64,000 nt of DNA from F23-B02 sp963625685 (GTDB lineage: Bacteria; Bacillota; Clostridia; Oscillospirales; Oscillospiraceae), in contig CAVFTR010000002.1 in the NCBI GenBank assembly GCA_963625685.1, forward strand, positions 1-64,000, written 5' to 3'. The notes under the pieces were generated by a model. It saw only the letters and a list, made by a program, of their open reading frames with translations, made no database searches and had not been told where the DNA came from. Both the position numbers and the translations under genes were made by a program. This document shows, in pieces, positions 50,834 through 59,187 of this stretch (position 1 is the first letter of the stretch; every line of letters begins with the position of its first letter).

Positions 50834-52033
50834 TTGAAAGACCTAAAGCATCTTATCTACTTTGAGAACCTGCTTCAGGAAGCCAACAACGAGCTTGTGC
50901 AGCAGGCAAAGGCTGAGGGGAAATACGCGCTCGGCTACACCTGCTACTTCATGCCTGAGGTGCTTCTCGACCTGCCCGGCTGCTTCTCGGTGCGCCTTAG
51001 AGCACCGCGCTGCACCTCGCCGGACATAGCGACCTATTATATGTCCGCCCGCGTATGTCACTATGCGCGCAGCCTTCTTGAGCGTGCTCTCGAGGGCGGC
51101 TACAATTTCCTCGATGCGCAGTTTGCTACCGAGACCTGCACCGGCACCTGCCGTTTTCAGGAGCATCTGCAGGTCATGGATATCATCAAAAACGATAACT
51201 TTTTCTGCGAATTTTCCGATGTTCCCTTCAAAAACACGGAAAACAGCTATGACCATTTCCGCGAGCAGCTGCGTGCCCATGTTCTCGACAGGCTCAGCGA
51301 GCATTTCGGGATCGACACCTCCGATGCTGCGATAATGAAGGCTGTTGAGCAGCACAACGAGGTCTGCAAGCTCATAAACGAGATCGGCGACTACCGCAAG
51401 CTCGAAAATCCGACCATCACAGGCTATGAGTTCCATGTTATACAGCTCGTATCGCTGGTATGCCCGAAGTATCTTATTCTCCCGTATCTGCGCGAGACCG
51501 CGAAGGAGATGAAGACCCGCAAGCCCGACGAGAAGTGGCCGTTCCGCTGCAAGGTCGTGCTCGCAGGCTCGGAGAATGACGATCCGGATTTCACCAAGCT
51601 CATTGAAAGCTGCGGCGCGGAGGTCGTCTGCGACCGCTACTGCTACGGCGCTGTCGAGTCGCGCCAGCCCATAACGGTCAGCGAGGGTCAGGCTCCGCTC
51701 GACGCTATTGCCCGCCACTATCTTGAGACCTCCAACTGCCCGCGCTTTATGCCGCAGGATGAAATGCGCGTGAGAAAGCAGCGCCTTGCGGACCTCGTCG
51801 AGGAATACAATGCAGACGGCCTCATCATCGTGTCCAACAAGTTCTGCGAGTACTGGAGCTATGAGCGCGTCATTGACAGCGTCATTATGAGACGCGATTT
51901 CGGCATTCCCGTCTGCTCAATTGAAAAGGAATACATCAACTCCGCCTCCGGCCAGCTCCGCACCCGCTTTCAGGCGTTTGTCGAATCGGTCGAGATAAAG
52001 CACATTCAGGAGGGCAAGCAAGATGAGCTTTAA
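50834..52033 (+). CDS. 2-hydroxyacyl-CoA dehydratase/BcrC-type protein, subunit 1
   Basis: 399 residues of the HgdB/BcrC/double-cubane family. Cluster-binding Cys candidates are in ALGYTCYFMPEVLLDLPGC, in ATETCTGTCRFQEHL and in VSNKFCEYWSYER. TTG at 50834 is the start, after AAGGAAGGGG. It overlaps subunit 2 by 11 bases. Relatives do radical dehydration of 2-hydroxyacyl-CoA, benzoyl-CoA reduction or reduction of small molecules at an Fe8S9 cluster. Which of these applies cannot be told. Confidence 0.82.
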   Translation: MKDLKHLIYFENLLQEANNELVQQAKAEGKYALGYTCYFMPEVLLDLPGCFSVRLRAPRCTSPDIATYYMSARVCHYARSLLERALEGGYNFLDAQFATETCTGTCRFQEHLQVMDIIKNDNFFCEFSDVPFKNTENSYDHFREQLRAHVLDRLSEHFGIDTSDAAIMKAVEQHNEVCKLINEIGDYRKLENPTITGYEFHVIQLVSLVCPKYLILPYLRETAKEMKTRKPDEKWPFRCKVVLAGSENDDPDFTKLIESCGAEVVCDRYCYGAVESRQPITVSEGQAPLDAIARHYLETSNCPRFMPQDEMRVRKQRLADLVEEYNADGLIIVSNKFCEYWSYERVIDSVIMRRDFGIPVCSIEKEYINSASGQLRTRFQAFVESVEIKHIQEGKQDEL

Positions 52034-53630
52034 GAAAACAGTAAAAGATTTCTGGTACGGTAAGCCCCACAGCGCCGAGGAGGGCGGACGCAGGCTCGGC
52101 GATATATACCTGCCCAAAACCGGCCTTTACAAGCACCGCGAGTGGCGCGGAGTCAAGGACACACTGTACTATTTCTACAATATTTGGCTGTATAACTACA
52201 TTGCGATGGTCTCCGACCTGATCCGCTTCGGCGGCATCGGTACCTTTGCAAAGGGCGTATGGCGCTACCGCTGGGTAGGCCAGACCTATCTGCCTGTCCT
52301 GCACTGGTTCGACCGCGGACTTCAGGGGCTGCGCGGCGAGGCTCTGAAGGCTTCGGCATGGCACTATCGTGCGATGGTCAATGTCACCATTCAGCAGTTC
52401 ATGCGCATGTTCGTTGCCGACACCAGACTTCACGGAGGCAATAAAAACGACGCTTACTATCACAGCTTTGCCCACAACGAGACCGTTTGGGGCGGCGTAT
52501 TCTACCCTTGGGCAGATAAATTTAAAAATGTCGCCATGGAGATGATCCCCTACTTCGTCACCTGCCATGTCAACAGCCACACCGTGCTCAATTACATTGA
52601 CGCGGTCGAATCCATCGGCCTGCCGGGCGATCCCTGCCCGATGTGCAAGGCGGAGGCCGGCCTGTTCGTGCTTGACGATATGCCCGATTATGCGCCCCTT
52701 ATGGTGACCACCAACGAGGCCTGTGACGCATCGGTGGCGACAAGCATCCTTCAGGACTGGTTTTACGACAAGCCCCTGTTCGCACTGCCCATGCCCATGC
52801 AGTTTGACGATCCTCTGGTCGAAAAGAACTGCCGCCGCGAGATCGAGGAGTGCTGGAAATTCATCGAGGAGCAGACCGGCGTAAAGGCAAACTGGGATGT
52901 CCTTGTCGAGTGCCTTGAGCGCCAGAACGAGCTGACGAAATTCGAGTGGGAAAAGTGGGAGGTCGCGGCAAAGACCGGTCATTATCCCATCAACGGTGTC
53001 GCGCAGGCTCTGTACCGCATCTATCAGTCCCAGTACGGTGACAATTACATGTGGCATCTTACCGATAAGCGTGTGCGTAAAATTCTCGAAAAGTGCGTGC
53101 GCGAGAAGATCGACACCTTCCCCAACACCCGCCACAGAGTCATCGCATGGTCATGTGCTCCCCTGTATTTCTCCAACTGGTGCACATGGGCATATAACTG
53201 CTGGGGTCTTAACTGCGTTATAAACATGGACTCGCTCATGTTCGACATGACCATCCGCACGGATAACTACGACAACTGCCTCGACGATATGGCAAGATAC
53301 CATATGTGGGCTCCGATGCGCCGCATGGCGGTCGGCGGAATAAATCACATCTTCGAGCTGTGGGATTACATGGAGCGCTTCAACTGCGACATGGTCGCAA
53401 TGTACGATCAGCTTCAGTGCTGCGGTATGCAGGGCGTTCACGGCCTGTTCGAGGATGAGTTCCGCAGCAGGAACATAAACGCCTTCTGGATCCCGCACAA
53501 CCTTGCCGACAGCCGCACCGTTGACAGGATGGAGATCCGCCGCCTGATAAACGATTACATGAGTACCGTTATGCACGAAGAGCCGCTCGACCCGTCGCTG
53601 CTCGAGTTCGATGACACTATGACATGGTAA
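52023..53630 (+). CDS. 2-hydroxyacyl-CoA dehydratase/BcrC-type protein, subunit 2
   Basis: 535 residues, larger than the usual 380-430 for the family. Cys candidates for the cluster: GDPCPMCKAEAG, TTNEACDASVAT and YDQLQCCGMQG; also SCAPLYFSNWCTWAYN and CWGLNCVINMD. The extra length is at the N-terminus (KKTVKDFWYGKPHSAEEGG), and the protein is rich in Trp and Tyr. It forms a heterodimer with subunit 1 by analogy. The ATP-using activator (HgdC/BadF type) is not in this operon. Confidence 0.78.
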   Translation: MSFKKTVKDFWYGKPHSAEEGGRRLGDIYLPKTGLYKHREWRGVKDTLYYFYNIWLYNYIAMVSDLIRFGGIGTFAKGVWRYRWVGQTYLPVLHWFDRGLQGLRGEALKASAWHYRAMVNVTIQQFMRMFVADTRLHGGNKNDAYYHSFAHNETVWGGVFYPWADKFKNVAMEMIPYFVTCHVNSHTVLNYIDAVESIGLPGDPCPMCKAEAGLFVLDDMPDYAPLMVTTNEACDASVATSILQDWFYDKPLFALPMPMQFDDPLVEKNCRREIEECWKFIEEQTGVKANWDVLVECLERQNELTKFEWEKWEVAAKTGHYPINGVAQALYRIYQSQYGDNYMWHLTDKRVRKILEKCVREKIDTFPNTRHRVIAWSCAPLYFSNWCTWAYNCWGLNCVINMDSLMFDMTIRTDNYDNCLDDMARYHMWAPMRRMAVGGINHIFELWDYMERFNCDMVAMYDQLQCCGMQGVHGLFEDEFRSRNINAFWIPHNLADSRTVDRMEIRRLINDYMSTVMHEEPLDPSLLEFDDTMTW

Positions 53631-53643
53631 GGAGGAGATATAA

Positions 53644-53853
53644 ATGAAAAAGTTTATGTATAAGCTCCTCGGAGCGACCGCATTTGCCAACATCGCGCTT
53701 TTTTGCGTGTTTTACTTCGACCTTGACGGCAAGCTGCTGTTCAACGTCGTAGAGCCGTTTTTGAAAAACCACTATGATAATATGGAGCGCCGCGATCCCA
53801 TGAGCGTGGTGTATGATGTCGGAAAGTACCCCAAATACGATTACGACGCTTGA
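53644..53853 (+). CDS. Small membrane-anchored protein, last gene of the dehydratase operon
   Basis: 69 residues after GGAGGA. One hydrophobic helix at 8-25 (LLGATAFANIALFCVFYF), then a polar tail rich in Asp and Tyr (DNMERRDPMSVVYDVGKYP). It starts 13 bases after the dehydratase subunit, so it is part of the operon. No family is recognised; it may tether the complex to the membrane. Confidence 0.6.
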   Translation: MKKFMYKLLGATAFANIALFCVFYFDLDGKLLFNVVEPFLKNHYDNMERRDPMSVVYDVGKYPKYDYDA

Positions 53854-53912
53854 TTTATCCTCAACTGCAAAATGGACGACCCCCCATAATGCAGATAAAA
53901 ATAACTGCCCGT

Positions 53913-53975
53913 CTGCGCGGACGGGCAAAAACTGAGGAGCGCGGGGAGCCATTCAGGTGCGGCTCCCCGTGATTT
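53913..53975 (+). terminator. Two terminator-like hairpins
   Basis: GCCCGTC-TGCGCG-GACGGGC followed by AAAAAC (about 53913-53933), then GGGGAGCC-ATTCAGGTGC-GGCTCCCC with TGATTTTTTG (about 53943-53975). They close the dehydratase operon. Confidence 0.65.
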
Positions 53976-53978
53976 TTT

Positions 53979-54251
53979 GTGACCACTCTGTTTAAGCTGG
54001 CGGGCGACGACTATTACTGCAACTTCAGCTATATGATCAACAAGATCGACGGCTATAATTCCATCCTTCAGGGAAACAGTCTGTTTGCCATCGGCAGCGA
54101 CAGGAAGATCGAGCTTAAGCTGCCGCTTCTGGTCGAGACAGATCCCGACTGGAGCATCTCGCCCGACTATCTCATGTCCCACCCGCCGCGGCTGATGGTA
54201 TCCCGGTATCCGTATGAGGCTTATCCCGCCCTGCCGGATGCCGACATGTAA
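53979..54251 (+). pseudogene. Unrecognised 90-codon reading frame, possibly a gene tail
   Basis: An open frame from GTG at 53979, inside the foot of a terminator and without a ribosome binding site. The product (SYMINKIDGYNSILQGNSLF; PPRLMVSRYPYEAYPALPDA) has normal codon use but no known domain. It may be the remnant C-terminus of a lost gene. It is followed by a terminator at 54266, which fits a true 3' end. Confidence 0.35.
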
Positions 54252-54265
54252 AATCAAAGCATTAT

Positions 54266-54310
54266 AAAAAAGCTATCCGACTTCTCAACAGAAATCAGAT
54301 AGCTTTTTTT
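54266..54310. terminator. Bidirectional terminator, relative of those in the mobile region
   Basis: AAAAAGCTATCCGACTTCT-CAAC-AGAAATCAGATAGCTTTTTTT. It is almost the reverse complement of the hairpin at 12359-12404. Confidence 0.8.
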
Positions 54311-54431
54311 TATATCGCTCTCCGCGCAATTGCACACATTTCAAAAAATGTGCAGGGAGGGCAGTGCCCGTATCTTCACAAAAGCTGTGCGATACATTAT
54401 AATATTCACAAAAATCAAAGGATGTGACATT

Positions 54432-55001
54432 ATGCCGCAGGTTTCGCACACAAAGGTACTGCTTGCCGAGAGCATCAGGGAGCTGATGCGCACGAAAAAA
54501 TTTACGCGCATCACGGTCGATGAGATATGCGATAAGGCCGGAATAAGCCGCAGAAATTTTTACAATCATTTTCTGGACAAGTACGACCTCATCGCATGGA
54601 CCTACGACTACTATTTCTGCCGGCTGGTACGGCGCAGGGACGACTTCAATTTCATGGACTATCTGCCGCAGATATGCAGCGACCTGTATCAGGATATGCC
54701 GTTTTACCGCAATGCATTCGACACTGAGGGGCAGAATTCCTTCCGCAGCTATTGCGTCGAGCGGCTAAAGCCCCTGTTCATGCACGACCTTGCCGACGTT
54801 TTCCCGTCGGAGAAGGCCGCCGATTTTCTCATACAGCACATGTGCTATGCCTTTTTCGACTGCTACCTCGAATGGTTCAGCTCCTCCGATCCCATGCCGC
54901 CGAAGGACTATATAAACCGCATCCGTAAAACCGTCGGCGATCTTGCAAAGCGCGTGGCCGATATATGCAGCTGTGCTCCTGCCGAGCCTGAGAGATGGTG
55001 A
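54432..55001 (+). CDS. TetR/AcrR-family regulator
   Basis: 189 residues. N-terminal TetR helix-turn-helix (FTRITVDEICDKAGISRRNF, NHFLDKYDLIAW at residues 20-55) and a DhaS-like C-terminal helical domain. ATG at 54432; TATAAT about 35 bases upstream (near 54397). It may govern the dehydratase operon upstream, whose -10 carries an inverted repeat, or the ABC importer downstream on the other strand. Ligand unknown. Confidence 0.85.
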   Translation: MPQVSHTKVLLAESIRELMRTKKFTRITVDEICDKAGISRRNFYNHFLDKYDLIAWTYDYYFCRLVRRRDDFNFMDYLPQICSDLYQDMPFYRNAFDTEGQNSFRSYCVERLKPLFMHDLADVFPSEKAADFLIQHMCYAFFDCYLEWFSSSDPMPPKDYINRIRKTVGDLAKRVADICSCAPAEPERW

Positions 55002-55008
55002 AGGCTTT

Positions 55009-55737
55009 TTACTTCCTTGCCCAGACGAGGAACATCGGCGCGTCGGAAAGGTCGTTTTCATTTAAAATACGCGCGCCGATGGTCTTGTCAAAGCCGCAGT
55101 CACGGCAGCCGAGCGAGCCGAGAAGTCCGGCATCCCATTCGGGGCGCTGCCTCCGGCTCATCGGCATGGACAGCGTTATCTGTGCATTTTCCGCCTCAAG
55201 CTCGGGGGTCATGCCGCAGTGACCGTACACCTTGCCCTCGGGCAGGTGCGTGTCGTTCTGCGCGTTGTTGCGCACGTTGTCGCTGTAGCTTGCGTCAAAG
55301 TTCAAAAGTATGCCGCAGGGCTTGAGCACGCGCAGCCACTCGGAGTAGGCACGCTCCGGCTCGGGCAGCGTCCATGTGAGGTTTCGCGTGACCACGGCAT
55401 CAAAGCTCTCGTCGGGAAAGCTCAGCTCCTGCGCGTCCATGGTCTCAAACTGTGCGCTCACGCCGAGCTCGTCCGCGAGAGACTTTGCCTCGCTTATCAT
55501 GGCCGGAGTGAGGTCGATGCCGGTAACGCTGTGCCCCTTTGCGCCGAGCAGCACGGCAAAGTAGCCTGTGCCCGTGCCGACATCGAGGATGCGCAGCCTG
55601 CGCTGCGGCAGCAGCGCGTCAAGCTCCGCGCTCCAGCGTCCGCTTATGCTGTCCCGTATCTCGTTGCGGCGCACTACACCGAAGTCGTGTGCGCGCACTG
55701 TCCAGTAGTCAAGAACTCTTTTTTCCATGCTATTCAT
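55009..55737 (-). CDS. Class I SAM-dependent methyltransferase (first of two)
   Basis: 242 residues. Motif I ILDVGTGTGYFAVLLGAKGH, then MDAQELSFPDESFDAVVTRN and TLPEPERAYSEWLRVLKP. The start overlaps the ATPase stop (ATGAATAG), so it is the last gene of the ABC operon. A second, related methyltransferase (60726-61484) is the first gene of the same operon. It may modify a metal-binding small molecule that the importer takes up; this is inference. Confidence 0.85.
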   Translation of the reverse strand: MNSMEKRVLDYWTVRAHDFGVVRRNEIRDSISGRWSAELDALLPQRRLRILDVGTGTGYFAVLLGAKGHSVTGIDLTPAMISEAKSLADELGVSAQFETMDAQELSFPDESFDAVVTRNLTWTLPEPERAYSEWLRVLKPCGILLNFDASYSDNVRNNAQNDTHLPEGKVYGHCGMTPELEAENAQITLSMPMSRRQRPEWDAGLLGSLGCRDCGFDKTIGARILNENDLSDAPMFLVWARK

Positions 55738-56488
55738 TGCTCTGTATCTCCATTACCGATGCTATAAGCTCTTTTGTATATTCGCTCTGCGGCGCGGAAA
55801 TCATCTCCTCCGCTGTGCCCTCCTCGACGACGGAGCCGCCGCGCATGACGAGCACCCTGTCGCACAGGCTGCTCACGACCGCAAGATCGTGCGATACGAA
55901 GATAAGCGACATGCCCTTATCCTTGCGCAGCGAGGATAAAAGTGAAAGTATCTGTGCCTGCGATGACACATCCAGCGCGCTCGTTATCTCGTCGCACAGC
56001 AGAACGCGCGGCGACGCGGCTATGGCGCGGGCTATCGCAAAGCGCTGGCACTGCCCGCCGCTGAGAAAGCGGGGATATCGCCGCGCAAGCTCCGCGTCCA
56101 GGCCGAGCCCGCGGCACAGCGCCGGAAGATCGGGCTCTGCGCCGCGTCCCATGAGGCTGTAAAACGCGTCGTATATCGAGCGCCCGACCGTTCTGCGCGG
56201 GTGAAACGACGCGGGAGCGTCCTGAAATATCATCTGGATATCGCGCCTGTCGGCAAGCGAGCGCCTTATGAAAAGCTCTCGCCCGTCGAGGTATATATGA
56301 CCCTCGTCGGGAGCCTCAAGACCGCTGATAAGGCGCAGCAGCGTGCTTTTCCCGCTGCCCGACTCGCCGACGACGCCGAGTATCTCGCCCTCGCGCAGCT
56401 CAAGGCTCACATCATGCACGGCGGCGGCCTTATGCCCCGAACGCTCATAGCTCCTGCCGAGGCCCTTAACGCTCAGTATGCTTTCCAT
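55730..56488 (-). CDS. ABC transporter ATPase (Opp/Nik F-type)
   Basis: 252 residues. Walker A GVVGESGSGKSTLLRL, signature FLSGGQCQRFAIARA (LSGGQ), Walker B VLLCDEITSALD, and H-loop VSHDLAVV. It is the second ATPase of a nickel/peptide-type importer. ATG at 56488 follows GGAGG and overlaps the upstream ATPase end. Confidence 0.93.
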   Translation of the reverse strand: MESILSVKGLGRSYERSGHKAAAVHDVSLELREGEILGVVGESGSGKSTLLRLISGLEAPDEGHIYLDGRELFIRRSLADRRDIQMIFQDAPASFHPRRTVGRSIYDAFYSLMGRGAEPDLPALCRGLGLDAELARRYPRFLSGGQCQRFAIARAIAASPRVLLCDEITSALDVSSQAQILSLLSSLRKDKGMSLIFVSHDLAVVSSLCDRVLVMRGGSVVEEGTAEEMISAPQSEYTKELIASVMEIQSNE

Positions 56489-56490
56489 TT

Positions 56491-57357
56491 TCACACCTCC
56501 GTGAGAACGAAGTGTCCCGGACTGCGCTCGACGAGCCGTCCGTAATATTCCCCGTCTGTCTCCGCCGCCGCAGGGAGCTCTCCGCCGAGCCTCGGCACGG
56601 CGCCGAGCAGCGCCCTGGTGTACGGGTGCAGGGGAGAGGAGACTATCTCCCGCGCCGGCGCGAGCTCGACGAAGCGCCCGCGGTGCATTACAGCGATGCG
56701 GTCGGAGATATGGGCCGCCAGCGCGAGGTCGTGCGTGACGATGAGCTGTGCAAGACCGTCTGCGCGCATGGAGACAAGCTCGTCTGCCACCGTGCGGCGC
56801 GTTATCGCGTCGAGCGCGCTCGTCGGCTCGTCGGCAAGCAGCAGCCTCTGCTGCATGAGCATGACAAGGGCGAGCGCTATGCGCTGGTTCATGCCGCCGC
56901 TCATCTCGTACGGGCAGGAGCCGAGTATGCGCTCAGGCTCGTCCAGCCCGAGCCGCGAAAAAGCGTCCGCGACCGAGGGCAGGAAGCTGTCCTTATCGTA
57001 TTTTCCATGGCTTCTGAGCGTTTCGATAAACTGCTTTTTGTAGCTGCGGATGGGATTGAAGGCGGAGCCGGGGGACTGGAATACGAGCCCCATGCCGGAG
57101 CTCGCGAGCCTTCTGCGCTCCTTCGGAGCAAGCTCCGAGAGCCTGCGCGAATCGAATATAATGTCTCCGCCGGTGACGACGGGCCTGTCGAAGATGCCGA
57201 GCACGGCCTTCAGAAGCGTGCTCTTGCCGCAGCCGGAGCGGCCGACGACGCACAGAGCCTCGCCCTCGGCGATGGAAAACGATATATCCGATATGACGTC
57301 GCCGCCCCCGTAGCCCGCGCACAGGCCCTCAGCGGTCAGGATAATGTCAGCCTTCAT
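56491..57357 (-). CDS. ABC transporter ATPase (Opp/Nik D-type)
   Basis: 288 residues. Walker A CVVGRSGCGKSTLLKAV, signature MSGGMNQRIALAL, Walker B LLLADEPTSALD, H-loop VTHDLALA, and a C-terminal oligopeptide-type extension (HPYTRALLGAVPRLGG). ATG at 57357 overlaps the permease stop (ATGA). Works with the other ATPase and two permeases. Confidence 0.93.
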   Translation of the reverse strand: MKADIILTAEGLCAGYGGGDVISDISFSIAEGEALCVVGRSGCGKSTLLKAVLGIFDRPVVTGGDIIFDSRRLSELAPKERRRLASSGMGLVFQSPGSAFNPIRSYKKQFIETLRSHGKYDKDSFLPSVADAFSRLGLDEPERILGSCPYEMSGGMNQRIALALVMLMQQRLLLADEPTSALDAITRRTVADELVSMRADGLAQLIVTHDLALAAHISDRIAVMHRGRFVELAPAREIVSSPLHPYTRALLGAVPRLGGELPAAAETDGEYYGRLVERSPGHFVLTEV

Positions 57358-58187
57358 GCTTCCGCCTCCACGTCGAGATAGTCGCGCAGACAGTCGCCGA
57401 GACAGTTGAATACCATGACCGTCACGACCGTGGCTCCGGCCGGAGCGAGCGTCGCCCAGGGGGCCAGCTGCATATACGCGCGCGACTGGTTTATCATGCT
57501 GCCCCACTCGGCCTGAGGCTCCGTAACGCCGATGCCGAGAAAGGAGAGCCCCGCGACGCCGATCATCATGACGCCCAGCTGCGTCGCTGCGTTGACGATG
57601 AGACTGCCGAGCATGCACGGCAGAAGATAATGCAGCATTATGGTGAGGTCCGAGCAGCCGGAAAGCCGTGCCGCGCTTATGAAGGGCTCCTTCTTAAGGG
57701 CGATGACCTGCGCTCTGGCGAGCCTTGCGTACAGCGTCCAGCCGGAAAGCCCCATCGCGAGCATGGCGTTTATCATGCCGCCGCCGAGTATTCCCGCGAC
57801 GGCGACAGCGAGCACCATCTGCGGGAAGGCGAGCACTATATCGACGATGCGCATTATGACGCTGTCGGCCGCGCCGCCGTACCAGCCGGCGAGCATGCCG
57901 AGCGCCGTTCCCAGCACAAAGGTCACGGCGACGAGGACGACGGCGGAGAATATCGAGGTGCGCGCGCCCATGATGACGCGGGAGAAAACGCATCTGCCGT
58001 ATCTGTCGGTGCCGAAAAGATGCTCGGAGTCGGGAGAAGCGTTCATGTGAGCGGCGTTCGTGGCGTCAGGGTCGTTCGGAACGATGAGCGGGGCGAGAAC
58101 GCCTATGAGCACGAGCGCTCCCGCGAGGATGAGGAAGACAAGCAGCCTGCGTCTGAGCCTGCTCCTTGAGACAGTGTTGATATCCAC
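57354..58187 (-). CDS. ABC transporter permease (NikC/DppC-type)
   Basis: 277 residues, six membrane helices. A DppC-like start with an N-terminal helix, then HLFGTDRYGRCVFSRVIMGA (the family's FGTDxxGRD motif), and the EAA loop SAARLSGCSDLTIMLHYLLP. Forms the membrane pore with the NikB-type permease upstream in the operon. Confidence 0.92.
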   Translation of the reverse strand: MDINTVSRSRLRRRLLVFLILAGALVLIGVLAPLIVPNDPDATNAAHMNASPDSEHLFGTDRYGRCVFSRVIMGARTSIFSAVVLVAVTFVLGTALGMLAGWYGGAADSVIMRIVDIVLAFPQMVLAVAVAGILGGGMINAMLAMGLSGWTLYARLARAQVIALKKEPFISAARLSGCSDLTIMLHYLLPCMLGSLIVNAATQLGVMMIGVAGLSFLGIGVTEPQAEWGSMINQSRAYMQLAPWATLAPAGATVVTVMVFNCLGDCLRDYLDVEAEA

Positions 58188-58195
58188 TCTTCACC

Positions 58196-59125
58196 TCACA
58201 TTTCCCCGATGCGCGGATCGAGACGGCGGTAGCAGATATCGGCTGCGAGATTGATCAGAACGTATACTAAGCTCGTGAATATCACAAAGCCCTGGACCAC
58301 GGGGTAGTCGCGGGCCGTTATCGCGTCCATGACGAGCTTTCCCAGCCCCGGCCAGCGGAAGATCGTCTCAACGACCACGCTGCCGCCCAGAAGCGTGCCG
58401 ACGGACAGCGCAATGATAGTAAGAATTGGTATCATGGCGTTGTGCAGCACGTTTTTGAAGAGTATCACAGAGCTTTTTACACCGCGCGCCCTCGCGCCGA
58501 GGACATAGTCGCGTCCCAGCTGCTCGAGTATCTCCGCGCGAAACTGCCGGATAAAGCGCGAGCACATGGGGATCGCCAGCGCAAGACAGGGCATGATGAG
58601 CCCCTTGAGGCTCTCGTCGGCAATGACCGGCAGCAGCCGCGTTTTGACGCAGAAAAAGTACATCAGCAGCACCGAGATAAGAAAATTCGGCAGCGAGTTT
58701 CCGACAAAGCTCAGAAAGCGCACGGCGCAGTCGAGCGCGCCGTCCTTTCTCACCGCCGTTATTACAGCCAGCGGCAGCGCGGCGGCAAGCGACAGCGCGA
58801 GGCTCCCGGCGCTTAAAATGAGCGTATAGCGCAGCGCGTGCACGAGCTTATCCGTGACCGGCAGGCCGTCCTTATACGATGTGCCGAGATCGCCCGTCAG
58901 CGCGCTCGCGAGCCACTGCGCGTAGCGGACGGGGAAGGGCTCGCCCAGCCCCAGCTCCTCGCGCGCCGCCTCCAGGGTCTCCTCAGACACACTGATGCCC
59001 TGCGCATTGAGCTTCTTCAGCGCAGGGTCACCGGGCGATATGTACATTAAAAGATAGGTCAGAAAGCTCAGACCTATTACTATCACCGCAAGATGCAGCA
59101 GTCTTTTTAAAATTTGTTTTTTGAT
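58196..59125 (-). CDS. ABC transporter permease (NikB/DppB-type), probable non-ATG start
   Basis: About 309 residues with six membrane helices. Family motifs: YISPGDPALKKLNAQG, LGLGEPFPVRYAQWL, LGTSYKDGLPV, and the EAA loop DYVLGARARGVKSSVILFKN. The first in-frame GTG (59086) has no ribosome binding site and would remove the start of helix 1. The frame is open back to ATC at 59125, 7 bases after AGAGGTG, giving KKQILKRLLHLAVIVIGLSF, the usual family opening. I therefore place the start at the ATC codon. Confidence 0.8.
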   Translation of the reverse strand: MKKQILKRLLHLAVIVIGLSFLTYLLMYISPGDPALKKLNAQGISVSEETLEAAREELGLGEPFPVRYAQWLASALTGDLGTSYKDGLPVTDKLVHALRYTLILSAGSLALSLAAALPLAVITAVRKDGALDCAVRFLSFVGNSLPNFLISVLLMYFFCVKTRLLPVIADESLKGLIMPCLALAIPMCSRFIRQFRAEILEQLGRDYVLGARARGVKSSVILFKNVLHNAMIPILTIIALSVGTLLGGSVVVETIFRWPGLGKLVMDAITARDYPVVQGFVIFTSLVYVLINLAADICYRRLDPRIGEM

Positions 59126-59140
59126 GTTTCTTCACCTCTG

Positions 59141-59183
59141 CCTGACGGCAGGAGCCTTGGGGGGTCAGGCTCCTGCCGTCAGG
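59141..59183. promoter_or_regulatory. 16-bp perfect hairpin between binding-protein and permease genes
   Basis: CCTGACGGCAGGAGCC (59141-59156) with its exact complement GGCTCCTGCCGTCAGG (59168-59183), no T-run on the transcribed strand. Such structures often protect the upstream mRNA end, so the binding protein is made in excess of the permeases. Confidence 0.75.
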
Positions 59184-59187
59184 GGTA

